30,333 nt of DNA from CAYLHS01 sp964594235 (GCA_964594235.1 CAZQMF010000019.1:1-30333); one strand, 5' to 3'; shown: positions 16,062-24,505, counted from the first letter of the stretch. The notes: generated by a model not told the origin, from the sequence alone. Made by a program: numbers and translations.

Positions 16062-16754
16062 ATGCTTCGTGCCCTTGCAGCCATCCTGGTGCTTGCTATG
16101 GCAACCTCCGGGTGTACGTCGAACGACCAGACGACCTCGACCACACAGCAGCCACCGGTGGGAGCGAGGTCGCCGGTCGCCGCACTGCGCACCCTCCTGA
16201 CAGCGGTGCAGCAAGGAGACCTCGACGGGGTTGCGAGCATGACCTTCGACGATCAGGTAGCACTCCTCGTTGCACTCGACGGCGCAACGGCCTCGGAAGC
16301 GCGGCGTTTCCTCGAGCAGGGCGTTCCTGAGCAATCACGCTCGATCTTCTGGGCATCCTTCAGGGACACCTACGTAGGCAGCTTCGGCGAAGAGGTATCC
16401 GCCATGCTGGTCGCCGAGGGCGACAGGGTGACCGTCGATCTGGTGTCGTTTGCGCTCGTCGATGTCGCGCTCCGCACAACCAGCGGTCAGACTCGATGGG
16501 TCACCCGTATGGATGATGAGGGCCGCTGGCGGGTCGACCTGTTCGCGACCTTTGCATCGACCTTCGCCCAGCCACTGCGCCTCTGGCTCACGACCCTCCC
16601 GGACGACGCCGACGCGGCGGCCGTTCGACAGGCGATCGCTGATCAGCGTCCCAGCCTGCTCGCCGCTCTTCAGCAGGAACCGTTGGGACCAATCCCATCT
16701 GGCGTCGCCGACCAGATACGGGGGCTGTTGACCGATGTGGGAGCCACGGGGTAA
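16062..16754 (+). CDS. Putative lipoprotein of unknown function
   Basis: This 230-residue protein starts with a lipoprotein signal (MLRALAAILVLAMATSGC, lipobox ATSGC with Cys18). A short Thr/Gln-rich linker follows, then a domain of about 190 residues. The domain segment VAALRTLLTAVQQGDLDGVASM resembles the helical opening of NTF2-like or DUF4878-type domains, and a later stretch (GRWRVDLFATFASTF) looks like their beta-sheet end. I do not recognise a specific family. It converges on the DUF1876 gene with 3 bp between. Confidence 0.8.
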   Translation: MLRALAAILVLAMATSGCTSNDQTTSTTQQPPVGARSPVAALRTLLTAVQQGDLDGVASMTFDDQVALLVALDGATASEARRFLEQGVPEQSRSIFWASFRDTYVGSFGEEVSAMLVAEGDRVTVDLVSFALVDVALRTTSGQTRWVTRMDDEGRWRVDLFATFASTFAQPLRLWLTTLPDDADAAAVRQAIADQRPSLLAALQQEPLGPIPSGVADQIRGLLTDVGATG

Positions 16755-16757
16755 GCG

Positions 16758-16997
16758 CTACGACGGGAGTTCCGTGATCCGGTCCTGTGCAGCCTCCATG
16801 ACTTGGGCGGTGAGAGAACCGAGAGCTCTGGCGATTGCCAGCTCCTCTCCCACGACCGGCACCACCGGATCGTCAGGGTTTCGGCGGGCTTTTCCATAGG
16901 ACTCGAATCGATCACCTTGGAGGTCGAGGCGAGCATGAACAGTCGTTTCCTGGTCGTCTTCCTCGATGTGCAGGCTCACTTGCACGCTTCGCCTCAT
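16758..16997 (-). CDS. DUF1876 small protein
   Basis: This 79-residue protein matches the actinobacterial DUF1876 family, which has a fold like a double-stranded RNA-binding domain. Visible features are the opening strand VQVSLHIEEDDQETTVHARL and the helix GEELAIARALGSLTAQVMEA. A GGAGG about 6 nt upstream supports ATG 16997. Function is unknown. Confidence 0.8.
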   Translation of the reverse strand: MRRSVQVSLHIEEDDQETTVHARLDLQGDRFESYGKARRNPDDPVVPVVGEELAIARALGSLTAQVMEAAQDRITELPS

Positions 16998-17057
16998 GGC
17001 GGACCTCCACGCGAAGCATCATGGGGAAGCGATTCGAGGGATAGGGGGCGGAAGACC

Positions 17058-18056
17058 CTACGGCTGGGGCCGACCGGACGTTTGGAGCACTGGAAGGACT
17101 TCTCGGCCCAGCGTGCGAATGAGGTCGGGTTGATCGTTCGACATCATCTGGAGTCCGACGATGTCGGCCGACAGCTCGGTGATGAGCGGCAGGTAGGCCT
17201 CGATGATCTGTTCAGGGTTGGAGGCGATGGTGTACTTCGCCAGGACTTCCTCCCTGTCGAGATCATCGGCTCTGGTCCTGAGGACCTCCGGGTCGGCTAC
17301 TTCGAGGCGGCCCGGAGCCCGCAGGCCGCGCCAGGGGGCGAGCGCGCTCCACGCCTCGTCTTCATTTGCCGCGAAGATCACCCACCGTGTGGCGACGACG
17401 GTCGGCTCGGACAGCCCTTCCGCTGCGGCTGTCTGGCGGGCGGGAACGAGTACCCGCTCGTTGGTCACCTCAGGATCCTTCACGGAGGTGATGAGGCCTT
17501 GCGCCCGCAGCGCTGCGAGCACCGCCGACTTCGGCCCGCCTGCAGCCAGCCAGATGGGAACGTCACCGACAGGTGGGCTGTACAGCTTGGCGGTGGTAGT
17601 CGTGTAGTAGCGCCCTTGGAAGGAGAGCTTCTCACCGTCGAGGAGTCTCCTCATGATCTCGAGTGCTTCCTCCATACGCGCCGCGCGTTCTGCGTACGCG
17701 GGAAATGAGTAGCCAAGAGGGCTTTCATTGATGTTCTCCCCTGTACCGACACCGAGGGTGAATCGACCACCGGACAGCCGGTCAAGCGTCGCGGCAGCTT
17801 GGGCGACAACCGCAGGGTGGTACCGCCACAGCGGGGTGGTGACGGCTGTCGCGAAGCCGAGATGGTCGGTCGCCTGGGCCATGGCGCCGATCGTCGCGAA
17901 CGCGAAACCCGAGGCCGACACGTCGTCGACCCACGGGTGGAAGTGCTCAGAAACGAGAGCAAGGTCGAACCCTGCCTTCTCCGCGAGACGGGCGTGGTCC
18001 ACGAGCACTTCGGGCTGCCACTGTTCGTGACCGCAGAAGTATGCGAAACGGGTCAT
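17058..18056 (-). CDS. F420-dependent luciferase-like oxidoreductase (G6PDH-related)
   Basis: This 332-residue protein is a luciferase-like monooxygenase-fold TIM barrel of the F420 family related to F420-dependent glucose-6-phosphate dehydrogenase. It begins FAYFCGHEQWQPEVLVDHA. It shows VSEHFHPW (active-site His region), TAVTTPLWRYHPAVVAQAAA and LSGGRFTLGVGTGENINE, which binds the cofactor phosphate. The substrate in this subgroup is often not glucose-6-phosphate and is not known here. ATG 18056 is chosen because family members start with this segment. There is no evident ribosome binding site; a strong hairpin lies 8-43 nt upstream. Confidence 0.9.
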   Translation of the reverse strand: MTRFAYFCGHEQWQPEVLVDHARLAEKAGFDLALVSEHFHPWVDDVSASGFAFATIGAMAQATDHLGFATAVTTPLWRYHPAVVAQAAATLDRLSGGRFTLGVGTGENINESPLGYSFPAYAERAARMEEALEIMRRLLDGEKLSFQGRYYTTTTAKLYSPPVGDVPIWLAAGGPKSAVLAALRAQGLITSVKDPEVTNERVLVPARQTAAAEGLSEPTVVATRWVIFAANEDEAWSALAPWRGLRAPGRLEVADPEVLRTRADDLDREEVLAKYTIASNPEQIIEAYLPLITELSADIVGLQMMSNDQPDLIRTLGREVLPVLQTSGRPQP

Positions 18057-18064
18057 GGGCAAGA

Positions 18065-18099
18065 GGCTAGTGATGCTTGTTCCACAAGTATCACTAGCC
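18065..18099. promoter_or_regulatory. Long inverted repeat at the head of the F420 oxidoreductase gene
   Basis: GGCTAGTGAT (18065-18074) pairs with ATCACTAGCC (18090-18099), and the stem continues inward with G-T and CTTGT/ACAAG to a TCC loop. This makes 16 pairs in 35 nt. It lies 8 nt upstream of the minus-strand start codon, so it could be an operator or a leader RNA fold. Confidence 0.6.
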
Positions 18100-18116
18100 G
18101 TACTTCGTACCTTGTA
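18096..18116 (-). repeat. Heptameric array, TACGAGG family
   Basis: On the minus strand three 7-bp units occur in register: TACAAGG, TACGAAG, TACGGCT. The array abuts the long inverted repeat and is related to the arrays at 11293 and 23071. Confidence 0.6.
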
Positions 18117-18211
18117 CCGGTCAGGAGGCGACAAGACACGCGCAAGGTGGGCGCGGTACGGCCGCCCCACGGTTTCCAATCATCTGCGGGTGCGTACGAA
18201 ATGCCAGGTAC

Positions 18212-18228
18212 GGCAGGCAAAGCCTGCC
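18212..18228. repeat. Small intergenic hairpin, 7-bp stem with 3-nt loop
   Basis: GGCAGGC-AAA-GCCTGCC. It has the same design as hairpins at 17-33, 100-116 and 24506-24522. Confidence 0.5.
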
Positions 18229-18234
18229 CGCGCC

Positions 18235-18240
18235 TATTGT
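18235..18240 (+). promoter_or_regulatory. -10 box TATTGT of the acyl-CoA synthetase gene
   Basis: TATTGT ends 6 nt before GTG 18247 with no Shine-Dalgarno, so this is a likely leaderless promoter. Confidence 0.5.
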
Positions 18241-18246
18241 CATGTC

Positions 18247-20274
18247 GTGGATCTACGCCCGTTCTTCCGGCCCGAGGGGATCGTGCTCATAGGAGCGACG
18301 AGTGATCCGGTCAAGCTCGGCTACGGCGTCGCCGAGAACCTCATGACGTTTCCTGGTGTGGTGCACTTCGTGGGACGGGAACCAGGAGAGATGTTCGGGA
18401 GGCCCATCTACGCCAGTCTCGAACAGGTTCCTGATCCGGTCGATCTCGCCGTGGTGGTGGTGCCGGCGAGTGCGGTGCCCGATGTGCTTCGTGCGTGCGG
18501 GAGGCAAGGTGTCCGGTCGGTTGTGGTTGCCTCTGGCGGGTTTCGTGAGACGGGCTACGAAGGAGCCGCCCTCGAGAAGACATGCGTGGAGATTGCCAAT
18601 CAGCATGGAATCAGGATTCTGGGTCCCAACTGCATCGGCATCATCGACACCCACGTGCCGCTGGACACCACCTTCCTTCATCCTTCCGGGGCACCGGAGG
18701 GATCGATTGCGTTCCTCAGTCACAGTGGAGCGTTGTGTGCGGCGGTGATCGACTGGTCCCGGGACCAGGGATTCGGGTTCTCTCGACTCGTCAGTCTCGG
18801 AAATCAGGCGGACCTCACCGAGACGGATCTGCTCCCCGCTGTCGCTGGCGACGCCTCCACCAAGGTCGTGACCATGTACCTGGAAGGCATCGGCGACGGC
18901 CGTCGATTCGTTGCGGCCGCCGAACGCACCGACCTTCCCATCATCGTTCACAAAGCCGGTCGATTGGCAGCAGGCCGACGTGCCGCAGAGAGTCACACGG
19001 GTGCGCTGGCCGGTGACGAGGCTGCGTTCGACGCCGCATTCCGTCGAGCAGGTGTGCTCAAGGCGCCCTCTACAAGGGCGATGTTCGACTGGGCACGCGC
19101 CTTGGCCTGGGCGCCACCGATGCGTGGCCGGAAGGTGGCGATCGTCACCAATGCGGGCGGTCCGGGAGTCATCGCCGCCGACGCGGTCGAATACCACGGT
19201 CTGGCGCTGGCCGACCTGAACGAGATGACTACAGCCACGCTGGTGGAGATCCTGCCGTCGGCGGCGGGTGTCGGGAACCCAATCGACATGCTCGCCTCCG
19301 CATCCCCTTCACAGTACGGTCGTGCGCTCGAGACGGTGCTCCAAGACGACAACGTGGACGCTGCAATGGTGATCCTGCCGCCACCGCCACGACACAGTGC
19401 CGCGGACGTGGCCGACGCCATCGTGGCGGTCGATCGAAACAAGCCGGTAGTCGTCGTGACCATGGGAGGACCGGCGATCCGAGCGGCATCGAAAGTGCTG
19501 CACTCCGCCCACGTTCCCGACTATGGCTTTCCAATCGAGGCGGCCGGAGCGCTCAGCGCCCTCTACCGGCACTCAGTGTTCGTCCCTCATAGCCCATGTG
19601 CGTCGGTTCGGCAGTCGCCCGTCGCCGTCACGCCAGGGATCGGGTGGGTCGACCAGTTGGCAGCACTGGAGCTGGTCGAAGGTGCCGGCATCCCGTCGGT
19701 GCCGACGATGGCGGCGACGACGGTGCAGGATGCCGTCCTCGCTGCCGGATCGCTCGGCTACCCGATTGCCCTCAAAGCCGACGTACCGAACCTCGTTCAT
19801 AAGTCGCGCGAGGGTGGCGTGCTCCTCGGCCTCGATGGGCCGGCCGACGTCGAAGGAGGTTTCCTGGCGCTGAAGGATCGGCATCCGGGCCTTCGTGGAG
19901 TTGTCGTGCAGCCGATGGTGCGTGGAGACGTCGAGGTCGTCGTCGGTGCCGTGCGCGACGGGCAATTCGGGCCGCTCATCATGTTCGGTTCGGGAGGGGT
20001 CGGAGTTGAGCGAGTGCGCGATGTCGCGTTCGCACTCGCACCGGTCACGTGCGAGGACCTCGAGTACCTCCTCACGAGTACATCCCAGGGACGGGAGCTA
20101 TCCGATATGGTGGTGGGGGCCGTGTCCGACGTGGTCGTGCGCCTTGGAGCGCTCGTCGCCGAACATCCCGAGATTGCCGAACTGGAGATCAACCCACTGG
20201 TCGTTCGGTCAGACGAGGTTCTCGCCGTCGATGCCCGTGCTCGAATTGACTCCACGCCCGGTAGCATTGCATGA
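18247..20274 (+). CDS. Acetate/acyl-CoA synthetase (ADP-forming), alpha-beta fusion
   Basis: This 675-residue protein would interconvert acyl-CoA, ADP and phosphate with the free acid, CoA and ATP. The N-terminal CoA-binding domain begins DLRPFFRPEGIVLIGATSDP. The succinyl-CoA-ligase-like domain follows, with GPNCIGIID and the phosphohistidine H250 in AAESHTGALAGD. The C-terminal ATP-grasp (beta) domain begins near residue 475 and includes YPIALKADVPNLVHKSREGGV and ELEINPLVV. All three parts are in normal order without the acetyltransferase domain of Pat-type proteins. GTG 18247 is favoured by family start and -10 box; the ORF extends upstream but into repeats. The acyl substrate is unknown. 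Confidence 0.92.
   Translation: MDLRPFFRPEGIVLIGATSDPVKLGYGVAENLMTFPGVVHFVGREPGEMFGRPIYASLEQVPDPVDLAVVVVPASAVPDVLRACGRQGVRSVVVASGGFRETGYEGAALEKTCVEIANQHGIRILGPNCIGIIDTHVPLDTTFLHPSGAPEGSIAFLSHSGALCAAVIDWSRDQGFGFSRLVSLGNQADLTETDLLPAVAGDASTKVVTMYLEGIGDGRRFVAAAERTDLPIIVHKAGRLAAGRRAAESHTGALAGDEAAFDAAFRRAGVLKAPSTRAMFDWARALAWAPPMRGRKVAIVTNAGGPGVIAADAVEYHGLALADLNEMTTATLVEILPSAAGVGNPIDMLASASPSQYGRALETVLQDDNVDAAMVILPPPPRHSAADVADAIVAVDRNKPVVVVTMGGPAIRAASKVLHSAHVPDYGFPIEAAGALSALYRHSVFVPHSPCASVRQSPVAVTPGIGWVDQLAALELVEGAGIPSVPTMAATTVQDAVLAAGSLGYPIALKADVPNLVHKSREGGVLLGLDGPADVEGGFLALKDRHPGLRGVVVQPMVRGDVEVVVGAVRDGQFGPLIMFGSGGVGVERVRDVAFALAPVTCEDLEYLLTSTSQGRELSDMVVGAVSDVVVRLGALVAEHPEIAELEINPLVVRSDEVLAVDARARIDSTPGSIA
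20262..20267 (+). promoter_or_regulatory. -10 box TAGCAT of ftsH
   Basis: TAGCAT lies inside the last codons of the preceding synthetase gene and ends 8 nt before ATG 20276. No Shine-Dalgarno is present, which suggests a leaderless ftsH promoter embedded in the upstream gene. Confidence 0.5.
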
Positions 20275-20275
20275 A

Positions 20276-22216
20276 ATGACCAGCCACGAGCCCCCGTCGC
20301 GGGGTCCGACCGACAAAGACCCAACGCGTCCGAGGATTTCGCCAATCTGGTGGGTCATCCTTGCGGGCCTGCTCATCTGGAACATCATCACACTCTTCCC
20401 ATCGGCGAACCAGCAGGTCGAGATCTCGTACTCGGGCTTCCTTACCCAGGTCAAGGGTGACAACGTGAAGACGGTGCAGATCAAGGGCGATGGCATCACC
20501 GGAACGTTCGTGCAATCGATCACCCTCGCGCAAGCCGAGGCGGCGGACGGTGTCACCACGACGACATCGTCGACGTCCACGTCGACGACGACGCCGATCA
20601 GTTTCTCCGAGTTCAAGACCACGTTCCCCGGGACCGTGGGAGATCCCTCGTTGATCGGTCTTCTGACGGACCACAACGTCGTTGTCGACGTCGTGCCGGT
20701 CGGCACGTCGTGGGTCGGGCTCGTGATCGACGTCTTGTCATTCGCATTCCTGATCGGGCTGGTTTGGTGGATGGGCAGGCGCATGATGCAGGGGCAGTCC
20801 GGGGTCCTCGGCTTCGGCAGGAGCAAGGCACGGGAGTACACAACAGAACGTCCCAAGACCTCATTCGACGACGTGGCCGATGCCGACGAAGCAAAGGCGG
20901 AATTGCGTCAGGTCGTCGAGTTCCTCAAAGAGCCGGAGAAGTTCTACCGTCTCGGTGCCCGACTTCCTCGAGGGTTTCTTCTCGTCGGGCCGCCGGGAAC
21001 GGGCAAGACGCTCCTCGCGAGAGCCGTCGCGGGGGAGGCGTCGGTGCCGTTCCTCGACATCAGCGCCTCGGAGTTCGTCGAGATGTTCGTCGGGGTCGGT
21101 GCGAGCAGGGTCAGAGACCTCTTCGAAAAGGCGAAACAGGTGGCGCCGGCGATCGTGTTCATCGATGAGTTGGACGCCGTCGCCCGTCGACGGGGTGCCG
21201 GCATGGGAACCGTGAACGACGAGCGGGAGCAGACCCTCAACCAGCTTCTTACGGTGATGGATGGATTCGACGAACGACAGAGTGTGATCGTTCTCGCGGC
21301 CACGAACCGTCCGGACGTGCTCGATCCTGCGCTGCTCCGTCCCGGGCGCTTCGACCGTCAGATCGTGGTGCCGCTCCCGGACCGGAAAGGGCGGCTCGGC
21401 ATCCTCCAGATCCACACACGAGGACTGAAGCTCGCGCCAGATGTCGATCTGGACAAGCTTGCGAGGCGAACCATCGGCCTGAGTGGAGCCGATCTCGCGA
21501 ACATCGCGAATGAGGCGGCACTGCTGGCCGCTGAGCACGACGCGGACGTGGTGCGCAACGAGGACTTCGTCGGTGCCATCGACAAGGTCACGCTCGGCGC
21601 GGAACGACACACGCCCATGACCGAGCACGACCGTCGAGTCGTCGCGTATCACGAGTCGGGTCACACACTGGTCGCGTGGTACTCGGAGCTCGCCGACCCT
21701 GTCGACAAGGTGACGATCATTCCGCACGGGATGGCATTGGGGGTGACCGAACAGCTTCCCGTAGAGGAACGAGTGAACTACAGCCGGGACTATCTCCGCA
21801 CCCGCATAGCGGTGATGCTCGGCGGGCGTACGTCGGAGGAGATCGTGTTCGGCGACTTCACCACGGGCGCCGAATCCGACATCATTCAGGCCACGAAGCT
21901 CGCCCGCAGGATGGTCACTCGCTGGGGCATGGGAAGCTTCGGTCCTCTGTCGTTCGATGGTGATGAAGACCAACCGTTCCTTGGGTTCGAGATGGCACAG
22001 GGCCGGAACGTCAGCGAAGCGACGCAGGCTCGTATCGACCGGGATGTCGGCCAGATCATCGAGGAAGAGCATGCAACGGCCCGATCGATCCTCGAAGCAC
22101 ATAGAGAGCAGCTCGATCGCCTCGTGGATCTTCTGATGGATCATGAGACCGTCGAGGCCGACGAACTCCGCAGCGTGCTGGGCCCCTCGGCATTCGAACC
22201 GTCCGCGCAGGAGTAG
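20276..22216 (+). CDS. ftsH: ATP-dependent zinc metalloprotease FtsH
   Basis: This 646-residue membrane protease degrades damaged membrane proteins and some regulators as a hexamer. It has membrane helices at about 23-42 and 146-166 flanking an extracytoplasmic domain, then the AAA+ domain: Walker A GPPGTGKT 238-245, Walker B VFIDELD 294-300, and the second region of homology ATNRPDVLDPALLRPGRFDR. The M41 peptidase domain follows, with HESGH (459-463, zinc site) and FTTGAESDI providing the third ligand. The extracytoplasmic domain contains an unusual Ser/Thr run (about 94-106). ATG 20276 agrees with the embedded -10 box. The MBL gene follows after 4 bp. Confidence 0.97.
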   Translation: MTSHEPPSRGPTDKDPTRPRISPIWWVILAGLLIWNIITLFPSANQQVEISYSGFLTQVKGDNVKTVQIKGDGITGTFVQSITLAQAEAADGVTTTTSSTSTSTTTPISFSEFKTTFPGTVGDPSLIGLLTDHNVVVDVVPVGTSWVGLVIDVLSFAFLIGLVWWMGRRMMQGQSGVLGFGRSKAREYTTERPKTSFDDVADADEAKAELRQVVEFLKEPEKFYRLGARLPRGFLLVGPPGTGKTLLARAVAGEASVPFLDISASEFVEMFVGVGASRVRDLFEKAKQVAPAIVFIDELDAVARRRGAGMGTVNDEREQTLNQLLTVMDGFDERQSVIVLAATNRPDVLDPALLRPGRFDRQIVVPLPDRKGRLGILQIHTRGLKLAPDVDLDKLARRTIGLSGADLANIANEAALLAAEHDADVVRNEDFVGAIDKVTLGAERHTPMTEHDRRVVAYHESGHTLVAWYSELADPVDKVTIIPHGMALGVTEQLPVEERVNYSRDYLRTRIAVMLGGRTSEEIVFGDFTTGAESDIIQATKLARRMVTRWGMGSFGPLSFDGDEDQPFLGFEMAQGRNVSEATQARIDRDVGQIIEEEHATARSILEAHREQLDRLVDLLMDHETVEADELRSVLGPSAFEPSAQE

Positions 22217-22220
22217 ATCC

Positions 22221-22934
22221 ATGGAAGTCGCGGTGGGGATCCATCGATTGGGAACGTCACTCGTCAACTTCTACGCCATCGAGGAGGGCGGCAAGTTGAC
22301 GCTGATCGATGCGGGACTCCCAGGCTACTGGCGTCACCTCGTCCGGTTCCTCGAGTCCACCGGCAAGGAACTCGCCGATATCGAGGCAGTGGTGCTCACC
22401 CACGCGCACATCGATCACATCGGGTTCTCACAACGTCTCCACTCGACCGAAGGCACTCCTTTGCGGGTTCATCCGGCAGACGCGCCGTTCGCGACCGGGG
22501 TCGAGCGGTTCACGTCAGGTTGGGGGCCGGTGTGGCGCCCGATGCTGTTCCGATACCTGGTGCACGGTGTGATGTCCGACGCGATCCGCTTTCCGGCCGT
22601 GTCGGAGGTGGTGGCGTTCGAGGAAGAAACCCTCGATCTCCCGGGACGGCCCCGAGCCATCCATACGCCTGGTCATACGAAGGGGAGCTGCGTGCTCGTG
22701 TCTGGGAGGACGTTGTTCGCCGGCGATGCGCTGGCGACGATGGACATCACTACAGGGAGACGGGGCCCGCGAATCGGTCCCGGTTTCATCAACGACGACA
22801 GCGAGCAGGCGCTCGAGTCGCTCTCCAAGCTCGAGGGGCTGGATGTCGATACGGTCCTCGTCGGCCACGGTGAACCATGGACGGATGGCCTGGACGAGGC
22901 GGTCCGCCAGGCCAGGCAGGTTGGCATCTGGTAG
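22221..22934 (+). CDS. Metallo-beta-lactamase-fold hydrolase
   Basis: This 237-residue protein has the binuclear metal site of the metallo-beta-lactamase fold: H61, H63, D65 and H66 in LTHAHIDHIG, H152 in HTPGHTKGS, D169 in FAGDAL and a final His in VLVGHGEPW. It resembles the broad glyoxalase II-like hydrolase group; the substrate is unknown. GCAGGAG (22207-22213) is 7 nt from ATG 22221, and the gene follows ftsH by 4 bp, so the two form an operon. Confidence 0.9.
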   Translation: MEVAVGIHRLGTSLVNFYAIEEGGKLTLIDAGLPGYWRHLVRFLESTGKELADIEAVVLTHAHIDHIGFSQRLHSTEGTPLRVHPADAPFATGVERFTSGWGPVWRPMLFRYLVHGVMSDAIRFPAVSEVVAFEEETLDLPGRPRAIHTPGHTKGSCVLVSGRTLFAGDALATMDITTGRRGPRIGPGFINDDSEQALESLSKLEGLDVDTVLVGHGEPWTDGLDEAVRQARQVGIW

Positions 22935-22949
22935 GCGAGCTTCGCTCGC
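22935..22949. terminator. Hairpin directly after the MBL-hydrolase stop
   Basis: GCGAGC-TTC-GCTCGC begins at the base following the TAG stop. It is a short GC-rich stem without a T-tract, so termination is only possible. Confidence 0.35.
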
Positions 22950-22952
22950 GGT

Positions 22953-22980
22953 CTTCAGTCGTCAGTCTTCAGTCCTCAGC
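22953..22980 (-). repeat. Heptameric array, ACTGAAG family
   Basis: On the plus strand the four 7-bp units read CTTCAGT, CGTCAGT, CTTCAGT, CCTCAGC; on the minus strand the consensus is ACTGAAG. A matching array in the opposite orientation is at 24476-24503, on the other side of the amidohydrolase gene. Confidence 0.75.
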
Positions 22981-23019
22981 AGGGGCCGCAGGGGCGTAGG
23001 GACGTAGGGCAACCTTCCT

Positions 23020-23047
23020 ACCGAACACCCAGAACCGAGAACCGAAT
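23020..23047 (+). repeat. Heptameric array, ACCGAGA family
   Basis: Four 7-bp units in register: ACCGAAC, ACCCAGA, ACCGAGA, ACCGAAT. It sits between the ACTGAAG array and the TACGAGG array in the same 188-bp gap. Confidence 0.65.
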
Positions 23048-23070
23048 ACGGGCCGGGCGAAGCCTCTAGG

Positions 23071-23098
23071 TACAAGGCACGAAGAACGAGATACGGAT
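23071..23098 (+). repeat. Heptameric array, TACGAGG family
   Basis: Four units in register: TACAAGG, CACGAAG, AACGAGA, TACGGAT. It runs into the palindrome at 23095. Confidence 0.65.
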
Positions 23099-23120
23099 CG
23101 CTTCGCAAGCGAAGCGATCC
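23095..23120. terminator. Perfect 12-bp palindrome between convergent genes
   Basis: GGATCGCTTCGC-AA-GCGAAGCGATCC forms a perfect 12-bp stem with a 2-nt gap, 2 bp from the end of the amidohydrolase gene, between converging transcription units. It is probably a bidirectional terminator, although there is no T-tract. Confidence 0.55.
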
Positions 23121-23122
23121 TG

Positions 23123-24361
23123 TCATGGGCTCTTCACCAGGTTGCCGGTCTTCCACACGTGACTGATGCTTGCCGGGTGTGCGAGCACACTCACATCGTC
23201 GAGGGGGTTCGATGCGACGGCGATGATGTCGGCGTCGTGGCCTTCTGCGAGAAGTCCGGACGTGGGAGCCTGGGGACCGAGTGTCTTGGGACCGTTGAAC
23301 GTAGCCGCCTCGATGACTTCGAGCGGGGACATGCCTGCCTGCGCGAGATAGATGACCTCCTCGCCGTTGGCTCCCCAGGGGACGGCCGAGGTGGGCCCGC
23401 TTGTCGCCATGTCGGTGCCGAGCGCGATCGTCACGCCCGCCTCGTGGGCCAGCGCCATCGCCTCAAGGTGCCGATCTGCAATCGCCTCGAGCTTGCGCAT
23501 GGCGTACTCGGCGGTGCCGGCGTGTCTGCCTCCCGCGAGCAGCCGTTCGACGATGAATCGGGTCGGCACGAGAATGGCGCCCTGCTCTTTCATCTGGGCG
23601 GCAGTTACCGCATCGAGATACGTGCCGTGCTCGATGGTCGCGACACCTGCGTCGAGTGCCGCTTTGATTCCGGGCGCGCCATGACAGTGCGCCATCACGA
23701 TCCGTTCCGCCCGTGCCGCCTCCTCGACGATCGTTCGCAGTTCTTCGACGCTGAACTGCTGGTGGATCGGATGGTCGATCTCACTGAGCACACCACCCGA
23801 TGCGCACACCTTGATGACCCTGGCGTTGCGGCGAAGCTGTGTGCGGGTTGCCTTCAGGCACTCCGGGACTCCATCGCACAGCTCGAGCATGCCGCCGGAA
23901 GCCCCATAGCTCTGCAGCCATTCGAGCGGGTAGGAGTGGAGATCCCCGTGTCCGCCGGTCGTGGAGAGAATCGCACCGGCCGCGTAGATCGTCGGTCCCA
24001 TGATCGACCCTTCTTCGATAGCGCGCGCCAGGTAGATGCCGTACCCTCCGGCCTCACGAACGGACGTGAATCCGGCCATGAGTGCGGCCTCTGCGTCGCG
24101 CACAGACCTCAGTGCGGCGACGGCCTGTGGGATCTTCACAAGGTGCTCGAAATCGGGCGTCGTCAGCCCTGTGAAGTGCGCATGAGCGTCCCACATTCCA
24201 GGCATGACGACCGGCACTCGCGTCACCGTGGCCATCGGTGACGGGGGAGCGGATCCGCTTGGACCGGCATAGGTGATCGTTTCGCCTTCGGTGATGACAC
24301 ACCCGTTGTCGATGGGCGCGCCGCTTCCAGGGATCAGCGTGTCGGCTTCGATGCGATGCAT
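23123..24361 (-). CDS. Amidohydrolase-family metal-dependent hydrolase
   Basis: This 412-residue protein is an amidohydrolase-superfamily member of the imidazolonepropionase/Xaa-Pro dipeptidase-like group. Metal ligands are visible: HAH at 60-62 (WDAHAHF), the bridging-lysine region VIKVCASGGV, His in MAHCHG, His in TIEHGTYLD and Asp in LGTDMA. The C-terminal strand-rich part (GHDADIIAVASNPLDDV) completes the urease-like beta sandwich. The substrate is probably a cyclic amide, peptide or similar, but is unknown. ATG 24361 is preceded by a weak GAGGAAG, with a possible -10 box TAGGTT at 24393-24388 on the minus strand. Confidence 0.88.
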   Translation of the reverse strand: MHRIEADTLIPGSGAPIDNGCVITEGETITYAGPSGSAPPSPMATVTRVPVVMPGMWDAHAHFTGLTTPDFEHLVKIPQAVAALRSVRDAEAALMAGFTSVREAGGYGIYLARAIEEGSIMGPTIYAAGAILSTTGGHGDLHSYPLEWLQSYGASGGMLELCDGVPECLKATRTQLRRNARVIKVCASGGVLSEIDHPIHQQFSVEELRTIVEEAARAERIVMAHCHGAPGIKAALDAGVATIEHGTYLDAVTAAQMKEQGAILVPTRFIVERLLAGGRHAGTAEYAMRKLEAIADRHLEAMALAHEAGVTIALGTDMATSGPTSAVPWGANGEEVIYLAQAGMSPLEVIEAATFNGPKTLGPQAPTSGLLAEGHDADIIAVASNPLDDVSVLAHPASISHVWKTGNLVKSP

Positions 24362-24399
24362 GGGCTTCCTCGTGGTCGGTCGAGATCAACCTAGTGCGC

Positions 24400-24414
24400 G
24401 CTCGCTTCGCGAGC
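24400..24414. repeat. Small hairpin upstream of the amidohydrolase gene
   Basis: GCTCGC-TTC-GCGAGC, similar in size and loop to the hairpin at 22935-22949, on the other side of the same gene. Confidence 0.4.
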
Positions 24415-24475
24415 CGTTCTGGGTACTTGGAAGGAGAGTCGCCCTACGGTCCCACGCCCATGCCGCCCCGCTCTT

Positions 24476-24503
24476 GCTGAGGACTGAGGACTGAAGACTG
24501 ATG
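24476..24503 (+). repeat. Heptameric array, ACTGAAG family
   Basis: Four units in register: GCTGAGG, ACTGAGG, ACTGAAG, ACTGATG. It is in inverted orientation relative to the array at 22953-22980. Confidence 0.75.
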
Positions 24504-24505
24504 AC

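Noticed and set aside
14703..16334. A 543-codon minus-strand open frame covering a tRNA and three genes
   Set aside because: It runs through tRNA-Val and opposite the coiled-coil protein gene. No family resemblance was seen, and the plus-strand genes have clear domains.
20861..22267. A 468-codon minus-strand open frame opposite ftsH
   Set aside because: It is the antisense shadow of a highly conserved FtsH AAA+ and protease region.
22953..23098. CRISPR array
   Set aside because: Units are only 7 bp, adjacent and degenerate, with no spacers and no cas genes in the window.
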